Below are positions 30,582-40,382 of a DNA stretch of 44,033 bases, one piece after another. The notes under the pieces are model-generated. The model worked only from the letters and a program-made list of their open reading frames with translations, had not been told where the DNA came from and made no database searches. Within the stretch, counting starts at the first letter, position 1; the number at the start of each line of letters is the position of its first letter. The stretch comes from Candidatus Woesearchaeota archaeon (GTDB lineage Archaea; Nanobdellota; Nanobdellia; Woesearchaeales; UBA583), in NCBI GenBank assembly GCA_027858315.1, contig JAQICV010000038.1, positions 1 through 44,033 of the forward strand, in the 5' to 3' direction. Made by a program: the position numbers and the translations under genes.

Positions 30582-30869
30582 ATGGATGAGAATAATTATA
30601 GTATTTGTGCAAGTTGGTTATCTCCTCAGGATAGTTCTGATTGGAGTATGCTTGGTAAAAAAAGTGAAGAAATTTTTAATGGAAAAGGTTCTTTTTTTAG
30701 AGGGAGATTAGAACAAGCAATCGAAGTAGCAAGAAAGCATTCAGATGGTCTTGGTTCAAATCCTTTCCCTGAATGGGTTTATGGAATAGTTCAAGTAAAT
30801 GATGGTGTTTTATCTGATTATATTCAAAGATATTCTAATAAATCAGGTTCATTTGATAATTTTGAATAG
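30582..30869 (+). CDS. Small soluble protein, unknown
   Basis: A 95-residue protein containing a KGSFFRGRLEQAIEVARKH helix region and no signal peptide, membrane segment or known motif. It has a leaderless-type promoter. The neighbouring hydrolase has its own TATA box inside the 37-base gap. I do not recognise the family. Confidence 0.5.
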   Translation: MDENNYSICASWLSPQDSSDWSMLGKKSEEIFNGKGSFFRGRLEQAIEVARKHSDGLGSNPFPEWVYGIVQVNDGVLSDYIQRYSNKSGSFDNFE

Positions 30870-30875
30870 ATTAGT

Positions 30876-30883
30876 TTTATAAA
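30876..30883 (+). promoter_or_regulatory. TATA box for the hydrolase gene
   Basis: TTTATAAA ends 24 nt before ATG 30907. Confidence 0.5.
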
Positions 30884-30906
30884 AAATAAATGTTATATTC
30901 TTATTT

Positions 30907-31530
30907 ATGGTAAAAGAAAAACCTCAAATACTTCTAATTCATGGTGGAATGACTTTTAAAAATCAAAAAGATTATTTAAATTATCTTCATAATAGACCTA
31001 TTTCGGTTGAAAAGAAACTTCGTTGGCAATTGGATTATTTAGATAAAAAATTAGGTAAGAAATTCGAGATTATTAGACCAAAGATGCCTTTACAAGATAA
31101 TGCTAAATATGAAGATTGGAAGATACATTTGGAGAGACATTTTCCTCTTTTGAGAGAGAATATAGTACTAATTGGAAACTCATTAGGTAGTATCTTCTTA
31201 GCTAAGTATTTATCAGAGCATAAATTTCCTAAAAATATTTTATCAACTTATCTAGTCTGTCCTCCATTTGATAACACAATAAAAGGAGAGGATTTGGTTG
31301 GAGGGTTTGTATTAAAAGATAATATATCTTTAATTGAAGAAAATTCCTCTAATACTACTTTGATGTTCTCAAAAACTGATGAAGTAGTTCCAGTTCTACA
31401 TGCAAAAAAATACAAAAAGAAATTAAAAAATTCAAATATTCTTATTTATGAAGACAAAAATGGTCATTTCAAAATAAGCAAATTTCCTGAAATAGTTAAG
31501 ATGATTAAATTAGATATGAAAAGAATTTAA
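30907..31530 (+). CDS. Alpha/beta-hydrolase (RBBP9/YdeN-like serine hydrolase)
   Basis: The 207-residue protein has ILLIHGG near the N-terminus (oxyanion region), the nucleophile elbow GNSLGS with Ser92, Asp158 in SKTDEVVPV and His187 in NGHF, making a complete Ser-Asp-His triad. Size and the SLG elbow resemble the RBBP9/YdeN group of small hydrolases of unknown substrate. It is cytoplasmic with no signal peptide. Its last 4 bases overlap the convergent membrane-protein gene. Confidence 0.8.
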   Translation: MVKEKPQILLIHGGMTFKNQKDYLNYLHNRPISVEKKLRWQLDYLDKKLGKKFEIIRPKMPLQDNAKYEDWKIHLERHFPLLRENIVLIGNSLGSIFLAKYLSEHKFPKNILSTYLVCPPFDNTIKGEDLVGGFVLKDNISLIEENSSNTTLMFSKTDEVVPVLHAKKYKKKLKNSNILIYEDKNGHFKISKFPEIVKMIKLDMKRI

Positions 31531-32681
31531 TAATAAAAATCGTTCTTTTCTATAATTAATTCTTTGATTTCTACAGGCTTTGTAAGGACTTTAAGCTCAT
31601 TTGTTCCATATCTAATATAAGGAATGATTGATTTAATTTCATCTCGTCTTAGAGTCATTGTCTGTGAATTCAATCTAAAATCAATTTGTTGTGCATCAAA
31701 ATCACCATACATAATAATATCAATCACATCATTAAAATTATTAACAGTAAATTTGTAAACATCTTGGTCATTAAAAAATATTTTATTCAAACTATAAGCA
31801 AGTTCATAATAACCTTCAGTTTTAAAAACTAATTCATTACTCTCAGAACTAATAATATTTAAAGGAATTTCTCTAGTAATTGCCCTATTAACTGAAGATG
31901 TACAATCAGGATTAAAATCATCAATTGTAAAACCATTAACTTCAACTCTAATTGGTTTATTTGAGTCAGTTTCATCATCACAATCTACAACAATATTTAA
32001 CTCAACTCTTTCCAAAAAATCTTTTTCAACTAGAAAACTAAATTCTTTTTCATTATTACTGTTATCTTGTCTAACTTCAATAATTTTTAATTCTTCAATT
32101 TCAAATCTATTCCAATTAAAAAAAGAATACCAATGTGGTTTATCTAATTCAAATTTCAAATTAGTTGCATTTCCAAATTTTTGATTAATAATTAATGGAA
32201 CTTCGTTACTTCTTGCTTTGTTTCTGTAAATTTCCATACCATTAGCATAAATCACTAAATCTTGATCTCCTGAAACTCTACTAGGATTAAAATATAAAAG
32301 AATAGATTTAACATCTTGTGGATCTTCAAAATTCACATTAAATGAATAATCATTACTTGTAAAAGGATTAGCATTAAGTCTAAAATTATTTTCTAAATGA
32401 ATTGAGTTATACTCCTTTTTTGACCCTAAAGCAATATTAGGATAACTTTGAGTAACTTTTTTTTGTTTTCCAATATCTGTTTCATTCAGAAAAAATAAAT
32501 AATTGTCTTCAGGATACTTAGAATCTGAAGCATAATCTTGCGTATTTTTTGATTCAATATAACTACTCTTAGTTTTATAAGGTGTATCATCAACAAATAT
32601 ACTTCCGAAAAAAAGAAGAACTGCTAAAACTATAATTGCAAATCCAATTTGTGTACTTCCATTTTTATTTTCCATTTTCAT
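31527..32681 (-). CDS. Membrane-anchored extracytoplasmic protein, unknown
   Basis: The 384-residue protein has an N-terminal signal anchor (about 10-29) and a long beta-rich ectodomain with repeating Asn/Phe/Val patterns typical of jelly-roll or Ig-like sandwich folds. The ATG overlaps the stop of the upstream 168-residue gene (ATGA arrangement), so the two are translationally coupled. The function is unknown; the envelope location is inferred. Confidence 0.6.
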   Translation of the reverse strand: MKMENKNGSTQIGFAIIVLAVLLFFGSIFVDDTPYKTKSSYIESKNTQDYASDSKYPEDNYLFFLNETDIGKQKKVTQSYPNIALGSKKEYNSIHLENNFRLNANPFTSNDYSFNVNFEDPQDVKSILLYFNPSRVSGDQDLVIYANGMEIYRNKARSNEVPLIINQKFGNATNLKFELDKPHWYSFFNWNRFEIEELKIIEVRQDNSNNEKEFSFLVEKDFLERVELNIVVDCDDETDSNKPIRVEVNGFTIDDFNPDCTSSVNRAITREIPLNIISSESNELVFKTEGYYELAYSLNKIFFNDQDVYKFTVNNFNDVIDIIMYGDFDAQQIDFRLNSQTMTLRRDEIKSIIPYIRYGTNELKVLTKPVEIKELIIEKNDFYY

Positions 32682-33184
32682 TTTACAGTTGTATTCATAT
32701 GCTCCTTAAATTTTTTCATTAAATCTGCAACATCGCCACCTGCAATCTTCATAACATTACTTTGTTCATCATGACCTACAAATTTATCATAAACTTTCCC
32801 TAAAAATTGATGAAGAGCATTTTTATCTCTTCCATGTTGCCAATCAGGTTCTAAATATGCATTTGCTATAATTCTTGCCTTTCCTTTTGTTAATTTAATA
32901 GTTTTGTGTTCAGTTTGAATTTCAATATCCTTACCTTCCATTAATAACTCATATTTTATAATAATTTTATAATAATCATTATATAATTTTTCAGCTTCAA
33001 GTTTTGTCATAATTTTTCTTGAGCCATCTACATTTTTTTCATCATAATCTTTTTCAGAAACATCAAAATATTTTGCATCTTCCAGATATCCTTTCATATG
33101 AAGATAAGTTCCATTAATATCAAATAAACCTTCATAAGAATACTTTTTTTCACCAACTACTGGAATTTTTTCAAGAATTGCCAT
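32678..33184 (-). CDS. Soluble protein coupled to the membrane protein, unknown
   Basis: The 168-residue protein is mixed alpha/beta and has no membrane segment or recognised motif. It contains a Tyr-rich region and a C-terminal helical part. It is the first gene of a two-gene operon overlapping the next by 4 bases. Its leaderless TATA box lies at 33213-33220. Confidence 0.6.
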   Translation of the reverse strand: MAILEKIPVVGEKKYSYEGLFDINGTYLHMKGYLEDAKYFDVSEKDYDEKNVDGSRKIMTKLEAEKLYNDYYKIIIKYELLMEGKDIEIQTEHKTIKLTKGKARIIANAYLEPDWQHGRDKNALHQFLGKVYDKFVGHDEQSNVMKIAGGDVADLMKKFKEHMNTTVK

Positions 33185-33212
33185 TATACTTAGTAAAATC
33201 CTCAGTTTATAC

Positions 33213-33220
33213 TTTATAAA
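33213..33220 (-). promoter_or_regulatory. TATA box for the 33184 operon
   Basis: TTTATAAA on either strand, 29 nt upstream of the minus-strand ATG at 33184. Confidence 0.5.
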
Positions 33221-33268
33221 TCTTTTTATTTATTCTTTTGTGAAATGCTATATAAATAAAAGAATGAC

Positions 33269-33371
33269 CAGAAAAATCTTGTTTTTCTGATTTATCGTTT
33301 CGGGAGAATTTTTTATTCTTCTTTGAACTGATGACCAAAAATCGAGTTTTAAAGTGATTTTTGATTTTTTA
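33269..33371 (+). ncRNA. Candidate small structured RNA
   Basis: A TATATAAA box (33249-33256) precedes two perfect stems: CAGAAAAA/TTTTTCTG (33269-33289, loop 5) and AAAAATC/GATTTTT (33337-33362, loop 12). A T6 run then follows at 33365-33370. No ORF fits. Promoter, stems and U-run together suggest a short transcript, but no known RNA family is recognised. Confidence 0.35.
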
Positions 33372-33418
33372 TGTGAGGTTAATCCAAACAATATTAACTA
33401 AATACTAACTAGAAAAAC

Positions 33419-33426
33419 TTATAAAA
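33419..33426 (+). promoter_or_regulatory. TATA box for the nucleotidyltransferase-HEPN-like gene
   Basis: TTATAAAA ends 21 nt before ATG 33447. Confidence 0.5.
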
Positions 33427-33446
33427 TAAGGTACTATATTTATACT

Positions 33447-35273
33447 ATGGAAAAATCTAAAGAATCAAAAAAAGATTCTAATACAACAAATACTTTTGAA
33501 AAAGAGATAGCAAGACTTCCATCTGAATTAAAAAGTAAGTTATTGTCTCAGGAAAAATATTTCAAAGAAGTTTCAGATGAAATCAATAAAGTTTCAAAAG
33601 ACTTATCTATGGGCTTTTATATAACTCCTGAAATTGAAGTCAAAAATAATGTGCCAACACCAAACTTTGATAGATTAACTCTATACTTCTTACTAGATGA
33701 TTTTGAAAAACCAATTCCAGTATTTAATGCGAAAATTTTATTAGGTAATAAATTTGATGAACTTTTAATTGAAGAAGTAAAAAAAGATGAATATGGACAA
33801 GAATATGGTGAATACACACTAAAAAAAAATAAAAATATTAAATTTGTTGGAAATTCAATCTCCACTCTAAGGGAAAATTGTTTTGATGCGGTTTATGATG
33901 ATATGAAGGCTATGGGGAGCTCTTTTGTTTATGAAGACTCAAGAGGTTTTATTAGTGCTCTGAAAACTATTGATATCCACAGAAACATGATTCTTCAAAA
34001 GTTCGAGAAATATATTGTAGTATACGCTGGAGCTGGATCATGGTTAAGGGGAGAAAAATCCAATGACTTTGATGTATTTGTAGTAGTAGATGACACAGAT
34101 GTAAAAAGAATGCCAAGAGCGCAAGTAAAAGATCAATTATCAAGAATTCTATGGCAAATGTCAAGAGAAGTTGCAGAATTTACAGGAATTCAATTACACA
34201 TCCAAGTATACCTATTAACTGACTTTTGGGAAGCTCTAAAAGATGCTCATCCAGTAATGTTTACATTCTTAAGAGATGGTGTTCCATTTTATGATAGAGG
34301 AATATATTCTGCATGGAAAGAGCTATTGAAACTTGGAAAAATTAGACCTTCAGCTGAAGCAATTGATATGCATATGAATGTTGGAACTCAACTAGTTGAT
34401 AGGGCAAAAAAGGTATTTGTAGAAATTTTTGCATCAGACATATACAATGCAGTATTATCACCTTCACAAGCTATTTTGATGCTTAAAGGATACAATCCTA
34501 CAACACCAAAAGAGACAGTTAAAATGTTTAAAGAGGTATTATTAGCAAAAGAGAAATGTGTATCTAAAGAAGATGTTGATTTCTTTGAAAATGTTGTAAA
34601 AACTTTTAAGAAAGTTGAACATGATAAAGATGCAAAAATTACTGGAAAAGATTTAGATGATATGATTGCAGGTTCAGAGAGATATCTAAAAAATATTAAG
34701 AAAATGTTTGAAGAAATAACTGAAGATAAAACTAAGGAATCTATCATCTCAACATATTCAGAATTATTAAATCAAATTAGATCTATTTCTGGTTTCTCAG
34801 ATATGAAAGACAAAGATATTTTTAAGAAATTTGAAATAGAATTAATTAAAAGTGGAAAAATTCCTGCATTCGTAAATACATCAATTAAAAGTCTAGTAAA
34901 AGCAAAAGCAGATTATGAAAAAGGTACTCTTACTGTAACTGAAGTGAATAAAGTTCTAAAGGAAGGAAGAAATGTTTTAACTGAAATTAAAGAGTATAAA
35001 AATAAAATGCTTGCTGATGACTTTGGGAAAAAGAGATTACATGTAACTTATGATAAAGATAAAACTGCAGAATTAATCAATTATGATGGTAAGAATTATC
35101 TTCTTGAAACTTCTTCAAATAAAGGATATGAATTAGATTCCAAAACTCTAAAACAATTCAAATTAGATGAAGAATCTTTTTCTGAAACTTACAAATATGG
35201 TAACATAAAACTAAGTGAAGATTTAATTACAAAAGTTAAAAAAGTCCTAAATACTGAAGAGATTTATCTATAA
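33447..35273 (+). CDS. Nucleotidyltransferase-fold protein with HEPN-like helical domain
   Basis: The 608-residue protein has an N-terminal helical/beta extension. It is followed by a polymerase-beta-type nucleotidyltransferase core with GSWLRGEKSNDFDVFV: GS at 197-198 and DxD at 207 and 209. After the core, a helical stretch (about 305-370; DMHMNVGTQL then SDIYNAVLSPSQAILMLKG) looks like a HEPN domain. The C-terminus is coiled and charged. Fused NTase and HEPN parts recall MNT-HEPN toxin-antitoxin pairs, but the length and lone arrangement suggest a DPANN housekeeping protein. The reaction is unknown. Confidence 0.65.
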   Translation: MEKSKESKKDSNTTNTFEKEIARLPSELKSKLLSQEKYFKEVSDEINKVSKDLSMGFYITPEIEVKNNVPTPNFDRLTLYFLLDDFEKPIPVFNAKILLGNKFDELLIEEVKKDEYGQEYGEYTLKKNKNIKFVGNSISTLRENCFDAVYDDMKAMGSSFVYEDSRGFISALKTIDIHRNMILQKFEKYIVVYAGAGSWLRGEKSNDFDVFVVVDDTDVKRMPRAQVKDQLSRILWQMSREVAEFTGIQLHIQVYLLTDFWEALKDAHPVMFTFLRDGVPFYDRGIYSAWKELLKLGKIRPSAEAIDMHMNVGTQLVDRAKKVFVEIFASDIYNAVLSPSQAILMLKGYNPTTPKETVKMFKEVLLAKEKCVSKEDVDFFENVVKTFKKVEHDKDAKITGKDLDDMIAGSERYLKNIKKMFEEITEDKTKESIISTYSELLNQIRSISGFSDMKDKDIFKKFEIELIKSGKIPAFVNTSIKSLVKAKADYEKGTLTVTEVNKVLKEGRNVLTEIKEYKNKMLADDFGKKRLHVTYDKDKTAELINYDGKNYLLETSSNKGYELDSKTLKQFKLDEESFSETYKYGNIKLSEDLITKVKKVLNTEEIYL

Positions 35274-35403
35274 TTTTTTCATATTTTTTTCAAATAATGA
35301 TTAAAAATTTATAGATTTATTATGTATATTAGAGATTTTCAAATTATTTTACTACTTCTACTTAACACTCAATATATTTAAAAAAAAATATTCAGTAATG
35401 ATT

Positions 35404-38292
35404 ATGATTAAAAAGAATATATTATTAATTTTCCTATCTTTCTTGATTTTACTGTCAGGAGTCTATGCGCAAGATTGTTATTTCAAGACTTACGATTCAA
35501 CTTGTGAGAGAATTTCAACTTCTAAAAATACATTCCAAATAGAAGATATTTCCTCTCAAAATCTATTTGATAGATATGAAGTTGAGATATATGAGACAAA
35601 GAGTCCAGATAATAAAATAAGTTATGAGACTCAAGATTTAAATATCAACCAAATTACTCCATTTTTAGAACCTGGAGTTTATACAGTTGAAGTAAAAGCA
35701 TATGATAAATCTAATAATTATAAATCAAAAAAATTTGAATACATTTTTGATAATTTAGAACCTATGCCTCCAATTGTTCCAATTGATTTTAATGTTGTTT
35801 CAAACTCAGCATCTATTTCAGGAAAAGCAACACCTAACTCAAATCTTTTTGTTGAAAATGCAGCAGGCCAACAAATATCTCAAATCTCTATTTCTGAAAT
35901 AGGAGGATATGATTTAACAATTAGTAATCTTGCACAAGGATTAAACTACTTAAAATTCTATGTAATAGATACAAATGGGAAAACTTCTCAAATAGTTGAA
36001 AGAGTAGTAATTAATGGTCAAGGACAAACTCAAGTAAATCCTGCTGTGTCTTCAATAAGTATCAGTTCAAATCTAGCATCACTTAATTCAAACACAATAT
36101 ATGATTCACTCTCTACATCCTACAAAACAACAAAAAGAAATTTTTATGTTCAAGGAATGGCAAATGGTGGAGCAAATGCACTGGTATATATTAACGGAAT
36201 AAGAACACTTGCTGATTCAAATGAATTATTTGGAGGATTTGTAATACTTAATGAAGGATTAAATGAAATTGAAGTAATTGTAGGTGATGCAAGTCAAAGT
36301 ATTCAAGTTGAATATCAAGATATAAGATTTAAATTTTTAGAAGTAGATTATGATAAAGTAACTCAAGATTCTATTACAGTTTCAGGACAAACAAATATTG
36401 ACTATCCATTTTTAGTAGTAGTAAATGGTGAAGTTTTATCAAATAAGATTTTTCCAAATTCAAACTCATTTAATTTCATAATTTCAAATCTTCAAGATGG
36501 AAAAAACTTTATAGAATTAAGGGGAATAAATTCACAAAGATATGATTTTATAGTATATAAAGATGTAATTGCACCTACTGCAAATATAATTGAAACAGAC
36601 TTAACAAAAGCAGACAAATTAATTTTTGAGATAAAAGATGATATTGGAGTTAATATTTTAGATTTGAATTTAAGAGTTGATTCAGTATCATTAGAAAAAG
36701 GAGATCTAAAAGTTAAAAACAATTTTTACATTTTTGATATTTCAGGAATAAGTGAGTCTATAGGACATTCTTATTTATTAGAAGGAACTGATATTTCAGG
36801 AAGAACATTTGCAATACAAGGAAATTTTGAAGTAGATACTTCAAAAACTGCAATTGAAGATATTTATTTTGATGATGGTGAATTAATTGGAAATAAATTA
36901 TTTGTAAAACAAGGAGATAATAGATTAAATATTCTACCTTCAAAAAATATTGCTTTCAAAAGTATATACTTAGATGAAGTTGAACAAATAGACTATCAAA
37001 TTTATGAAACTAATATTGTAAAATTAAATTTAGACATTAAAGAATCTCAAGGAACTTTAAGATTAGAATTTATTGATGTAGATAGGAACATATACACAAA
37101 AGAATACAATTATTATGCTCCAACTAAAGAACCTCAAATTGATTTAGATTACACTAAAAATGCAAGAGCAAAAGATTATGTGACTCTTTCAGGAGAAATA
37201 ATGGGGGAGTATATTGATTGGCTAACATTAGCTTTTAATGATCAAGAAAATTTTTTAAGATATGGGAATCATTTTGAATCAATAATTGATTTAACAAAAG
37301 ATGGTTCAGATAATTTAAATATAATTGTTTCAGATTATGCTGGAAATTCTTACACTTCAACTTATGGTTCTTTACTACATAAAGATTCAACAAAATCAAT
37401 TATAGTTTTAAATCAAGAAAATATAAATAATTCACTAAAAGGTTCAATTACAAATCAAGAAGATAGTACTGAAATTGGAGGAGGAAATTTAAATTTTGTA
37501 AACTCTTATGATGGTTACAGTTTTAATAAATTATATTTAAGTGCAGATAGTTTCGAATTACCTCTCTCACAAAGAACAGGTTATAGAACATTAAGCGTAA
37601 AAGGATATGAAAAATCAGGTGAAAGATTTGATTCAAATGTAATTTTTAAAGTAGATTATAATGAAAATATTAATCTCTTTGATGAGAAAGGTTTAGCTCC
37701 AATTATTTATTTTAATGGGAATGATAAAATTACCGATAAAGATAATTATTTTATTCAAGGAAATATTAAATCTTCAACATCAATAAAAAGTGTAACACAT
37801 CAAGGAAGTGCATGTACATTTGATAGCACAAGTTTTGTATGTCATATCTCAAATTTAAATGTTGGTGAAAATATAATCTCTGTAGATGTAGTTGATAATA
37901 CTGATAAAAGAGTATCAAAAGATTATGTCTTAGAAAGAATTCAAACATCTTATAGTGCAATATTAGATGAAATTAAAAAAGGAGAGAATACATATCCAAT
38001 TACTCAGGGTTATTATTTATTTGGGGATGAATTTGATGCTTTAGGAAGTATTGCTGGAGATGATTTAACAATAAGTGTTTTAGTTGGAGGAGAAGAAATA
38101 TTATATAATAATCAAATTGGTCAATTAGATTTAAATATTGATTTCACAATACAAGCTCAATCTCAAGATAAAGCAAATTTAAATGTTCAAATAAAAGCAG
38201 AAGACAAATTCGGAAATGTTGTTTTATCAGAGAAAATTAAAGTATTCTACAGAAGAGTAGTTGAATCTTTAACTAGAGTTCTGGTTAAATAA
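35404..38292 (+). CDS. Large exported Ig-like repeat protein
   Basis: About 962 residues. A Sec signal peptide (hydrophobic about 5-20, ending GVYAQ) is followed by a long chain of beta-sandwich repeats with recurring SGQT/SGKA/SGEI motifs and NLxxGxNxI turns, typical of Ig-like or bacterial Big-type modules. Only a few cysteines occur (near the N-terminus and about 800). No C-terminal membrane anchor is evident. The TATATTTAAA box ends at 35382, which fits the second Met (35404) better than the first (35398). It probably functions at the cell surface or in the envelope. No enzyme motif is seen. Confidence 0.7.
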   Translation: MIKKNILLIFLSFLILLSGVYAQDCYFKTYDSTCERISTSKNTFQIEDISSQNLFDRYEVEIYETKSPDNKISYETQDLNINQITPFLEPGVYTVEVKAYDKSNNYKSKKFEYIFDNLEPMPPIVPIDFNVVSNSASISGKATPNSNLFVENAAGQQISQISISEIGGYDLTISNLAQGLNYLKFYVIDTNGKTSQIVERVVINGQGQTQVNPAVSSISISSNLASLNSNTIYDSLSTSYKTTKRNFYVQGMANGGANALVYINGIRTLADSNELFGGFVILNEGLNEIEVIVGDASQSIQVEYQDIRFKFLEVDYDKVTQDSITVSGQTNIDYPFLVVVNGEVLSNKIFPNSNSFNFIISNLQDGKNFIELRGINSQRYDFIVYKDVIAPTANIIETDLTKADKLIFEIKDDIGVNILDLNLRVDSVSLEKGDLKVKNNFYIFDISGISESIGHSYLLEGTDISGRTFAIQGNFEVDTSKTAIEDIYFDDGELIGNKLFVKQGDNRLNILPSKNIAFKSIYLDEVEQIDYQIYETNIVKLNLDIKESQGTLRLEFIDVDRNIYTKEYNYYAPTKEPQIDLDYTKNARAKDYVTLSGEIMGEYIDWLTLAFNDQENFLRYGNHFESIIDLTKDGSDNLNIIVSDYAGNSYTSTYGSLLHKDSTKSIIVLNQENINNSLKGSITNQEDSTEIGGGNLNFVNSYDGYSFNKLYLSADSFELPLSQRTGYRTLSVKGYEKSGERFDSNVIFKVDYNENINLFDEKGLAPIIYFNGNDKITDKDNYFIQGNIKSSTSIKSVTHQGSACTFDSTSFVCHISNLNVGENIISVDVVDNTDKRVSKDYVLERIQTSYSAILDEIKKGENTYPITQGYYLFGDEFDALGSIAGDDLTISVLVGGEEILYNNQIGQLDLNIDFTIQAQSQDKANLNVQIKAEDKFGNVVLSEKIKVFYRRVVESLTRVLVK

Positions 38293-38304
38293 TTTTTTTT
38301 TTTT
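38293..38304 (+). terminator. T-run terminator
   Basis: Twelve consecutive T residues directly after the stop of the Ig-like gene, as expected of an archaeal U-rich termination site. Confidence 0.55.
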
Positions 38305-38369
38305 ACATAATTTAATTCTTTTTTCTTTTCCAAAAATATTATAAATTCAAATCTCTAGATATATTTAAA

Positions 38370-39053
38370 ATGGTATTACATGTAATTTCTGTAGGAGGTT
38401 CTTTAATTGTTCCAGGAGATAATATTGATATAGATTTCTTATCTTCATTTAAGCAATTTATAATTAAACGAATAGAGAAAGGAGATAGATTTATTCTAAT
38501 CGCAGGCGGAGGAAAAACTGCAAGAAAATATCAAGATTCTGCAGCTGCAGTTTCAGGAATAGATAATGAAGAAAAAGATTGGATTGGAATTCACTCAACA
38601 AGACTTAACGCGCATCTTTTAAGAACAATATTTAAACTATGGGCAAATCCAAAAGTCGTTAAAAATTTTGATGAAAAACTCCCTGAATTTAAAGAAAAAG
38701 TTTTAATAGGTGCTGGTTGGAAACCTGGTTGGTCAACAGATTATATTGCAACTCTTCTTGCAAAAGAATATGATGCAAAATCAGTAATTAATCTATCTAA
38801 TATTGAATATGTTTATTCTGAAGATCCAAAAGTGAATCCTGATGCAAAAAAATATGAGAATATATCTTGGGAAGACTTTAGGGAAATAGTAGGAGATAGA
38901 TGGGATCCTGGTATGTCAGCGCCATTTGATCCAATAGCATCAAAAGAAGCTCAAGCTCAAGAGTTAAAAGTTGCAATATTAAATGGAAAAAATTTAACTA
39001 ATTTGGGAGAATATTTTGATAAAAAGAAATTCAAAGGAACTCTAATTGAATAA
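38370..39053 (+). CDS. pyrH: UMP kinase, archaeal type
   Basis: UMP kinase makes UDP from UMP. The 227-residue amino-acid-kinase-fold protein opens with ISVGGSL, then AGGGKTARKYQ for nucleotide binding, and has SAPFDPIASKEAQ at the C-terminal half, all features of archaeal UMP kinases. A TTATAAAT box (about 38340) lies 23 nt upstream. Its last 12 bases overlap the convergent HD gene. Confidence 0.92.
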   Translation: MVLHVISVGGSLIVPGDNIDIDFLSSFKQFIIKRIEKGDRFILIAGGGKTARKYQDSAAAVSGIDNEEKDWIGIHSTRLNAHLLRTIFKLWANPKVVKNFDEKLPEFKEKVLIGAGWKPGWSTDYIATLLAKEYDAKSVINLSNIEYVYSEDPKVNPDAKKYENISWEDFREIVGDRWDPGMSAPFDPIASKEAQAQELKVAILNGKNLTNLGEYFDKKKFKGTLIE

Positions 39054-39593
39054 CTTTATAATCTTATTACAATTTTTATTTGCTTCTTTTTTGCAATCAT
39101 CTAATGTTAATAAGTTAAGTTTTTGTTCCATCTTTTGTATGACTTTTTCAACAGATTCATTAAAAGGAAAACCTCGAAGTCCCAATTCATGCAATAAAAT
39201 CAAACTACCTTCAATAGTTAAGAATTTAAAACATTCTGCATTTTTAACTACTTCAGCAATCTTCGATTTAGTTTTAATTTTATTATGATGAGATTCAATA
39301 GAATTTAAAATTATTTCTTGTTCATTTTTACTAATTTCCCATTTATCTAAATATTCTTTAATGAAGCTTGAACTTAATTCAGGATGATTCTGTTGTGTTC
39401 CTCCATGCCAAATTGGACTAAATTTAGTATGGGCAAGGTATAAAGAAACTAATACTAATTTTTCATCCACATTGTGTAATTTAGAAAGTTCTACTCCTTT
39501 CTCAATTGCAAGTTTTGTTAATAACCAAGAAGGAGCTTTATTCTTCTTTGTTTGTTCATACATTAGTTGTTTAGATAAATTAACTATATCCAT
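39042..39593 (-). CDS. HD-domain-like protein
   Basis: I place the start at ATG 39593 (MDIVNLSKQ), 183 residues; the frame extends upstream to 39620. The pattern LYLAHTKFS, QNHPELSSSF, SIESHHNK and KNAECFKF has the spacing of the HD phosphohydrolase superfamily, with the second helix His-His pair and a late Asn-Ala where the canonical Asp would be. The classical HD dyad reads AHT, so metal chemistry may be altered. Substrate unknown. It overlaps pyrH at its 3' end. Confidence 0.6.
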   Translation of the reverse strand: MDIVNLSKQLMYEQTKKNKAPSWLLTKLAIEKGVELSKLHNVDEKLVLVSLYLAHTKFSPIWHGGTQQNHPELSSSFIKEYLDKWEISKNEQEIILNSIESHHNKIKTKSKIAEVVKNAECFKFLTIEGSLILLHELGLRGFPFNESVEKVIQKMEQKLNLLTLDDCKKEANKNCNKIIKLFN

Positions 39594-39671
39594 TTTAATT
39601 ATAATAAAATTTCTTTGCATAAAAATGTTTGTATGTTTATTTTAATTCTTACAGTATCAATACAACAAATC

Positions 39672-39679
39672 TTTATAAA
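39672..39679 (+). promoter_or_regulatory. TATA box for the transaldolase operon
   Basis: TTTATAAA ends 23 nt before ATG 39702, which decides that start over upstream in-frame codons. Confidence 0.55.
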
Positions 39680-39701
39680 TAAAAAAATTAGTTATTTTTA
39701 T

Positions 39702-40379
39702 ATGAAATTATATTTAGATACAGGAAATGTAGAGGATATAGAAGCAGCAGTAAAAATTGGAGTTGTAGATGGTGTTACAACTAATCCTACTCTTATTGCA
39801 AAAGAAGGAAGAGATTTTAAGAAGACTATAAAAGAAATTGCAAATATTTTATCAAGTCATAAATTCGATTTTACAGTTAGTGCTGAAGTAACAAATACTA
39901 ATTCTGCAAAAGAAATTATCGAAGAAGCAAGAGAACTTTCAAAATTAACTAGACATATTTTAATAAAAGTACCTCTAACGAAGCCAGGAATTGAAGCTGT
40001 ATCAACTCTTTCTAAAGAAGGGATAAGATGTAATGTAACTCTTTGTTTTAGTGCAAATCAAGCGCTCCTAGCAGCAAAAGCTGGAGCATGGTGTGTTAGT
40101 CCTTTTGTTGGAAGAATAGATGATGAAGGTTATGAAGGGTTAAATGTAATTAGAGAAATAAGAAAAATATTTGATAATTATAATTTTGAAACAAAAATCC
40201 TTGCAGCAAGTATTAGAAGTCCACATGATGTATTAGAATGCGCGAAAATTGGCGCAGATATTGCAACAATTCCTCCAAAGATTTTTGATAAATTATTTTA
40301 TAATCCTTTAACTGATTTAGGGATAGTGCAATTTGAAAAAGATTGGGATGAATACAAAAAAAATTTGAAGGGGAAATAA
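39702..40379 (+). CDS. tal: Transaldolase / fructose-6-phosphate aldolase family (TalC/MipB type)
   Basis: The 226-codon gene starts at ATG 39702 (MKLYLDTGNV). Motifs are TTNPTL (26-31), ILIKVPLTKPG with the Schiff-base Lys89, CNVTLCFS and SPFVGRIDD, a classic small transaldolase. It transfers dihydroxyacetone units between sugar phosphates in the non-oxidative pentose phosphate route. It leads a three-gene operon with an SIS-domain protein (3-base gap) and RpiB, which fits that pathway. Confidence 0.92.
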   Translation: MKLYLDTGNVEDIEAAVKIGVVDGVTTNPTLIAKEGRDFKKTIKEIANILSSHKFDFTVSAEVTNTNSAKEIIEEARELSKLTRHILIKVPLTKPGIEAVSTLSKEGIRCNVTLCFSANQALLAAKAGAWCVSPFVGRIDDEGYEGLNVIREIRKIFDNYNFETKILAASIRSPHDVLECAKIGADIATIPPKIFDKLFYNPLTDLGIVQFEKDWDEYKKNLKGK

Positions 40380-40382
40380 ATA

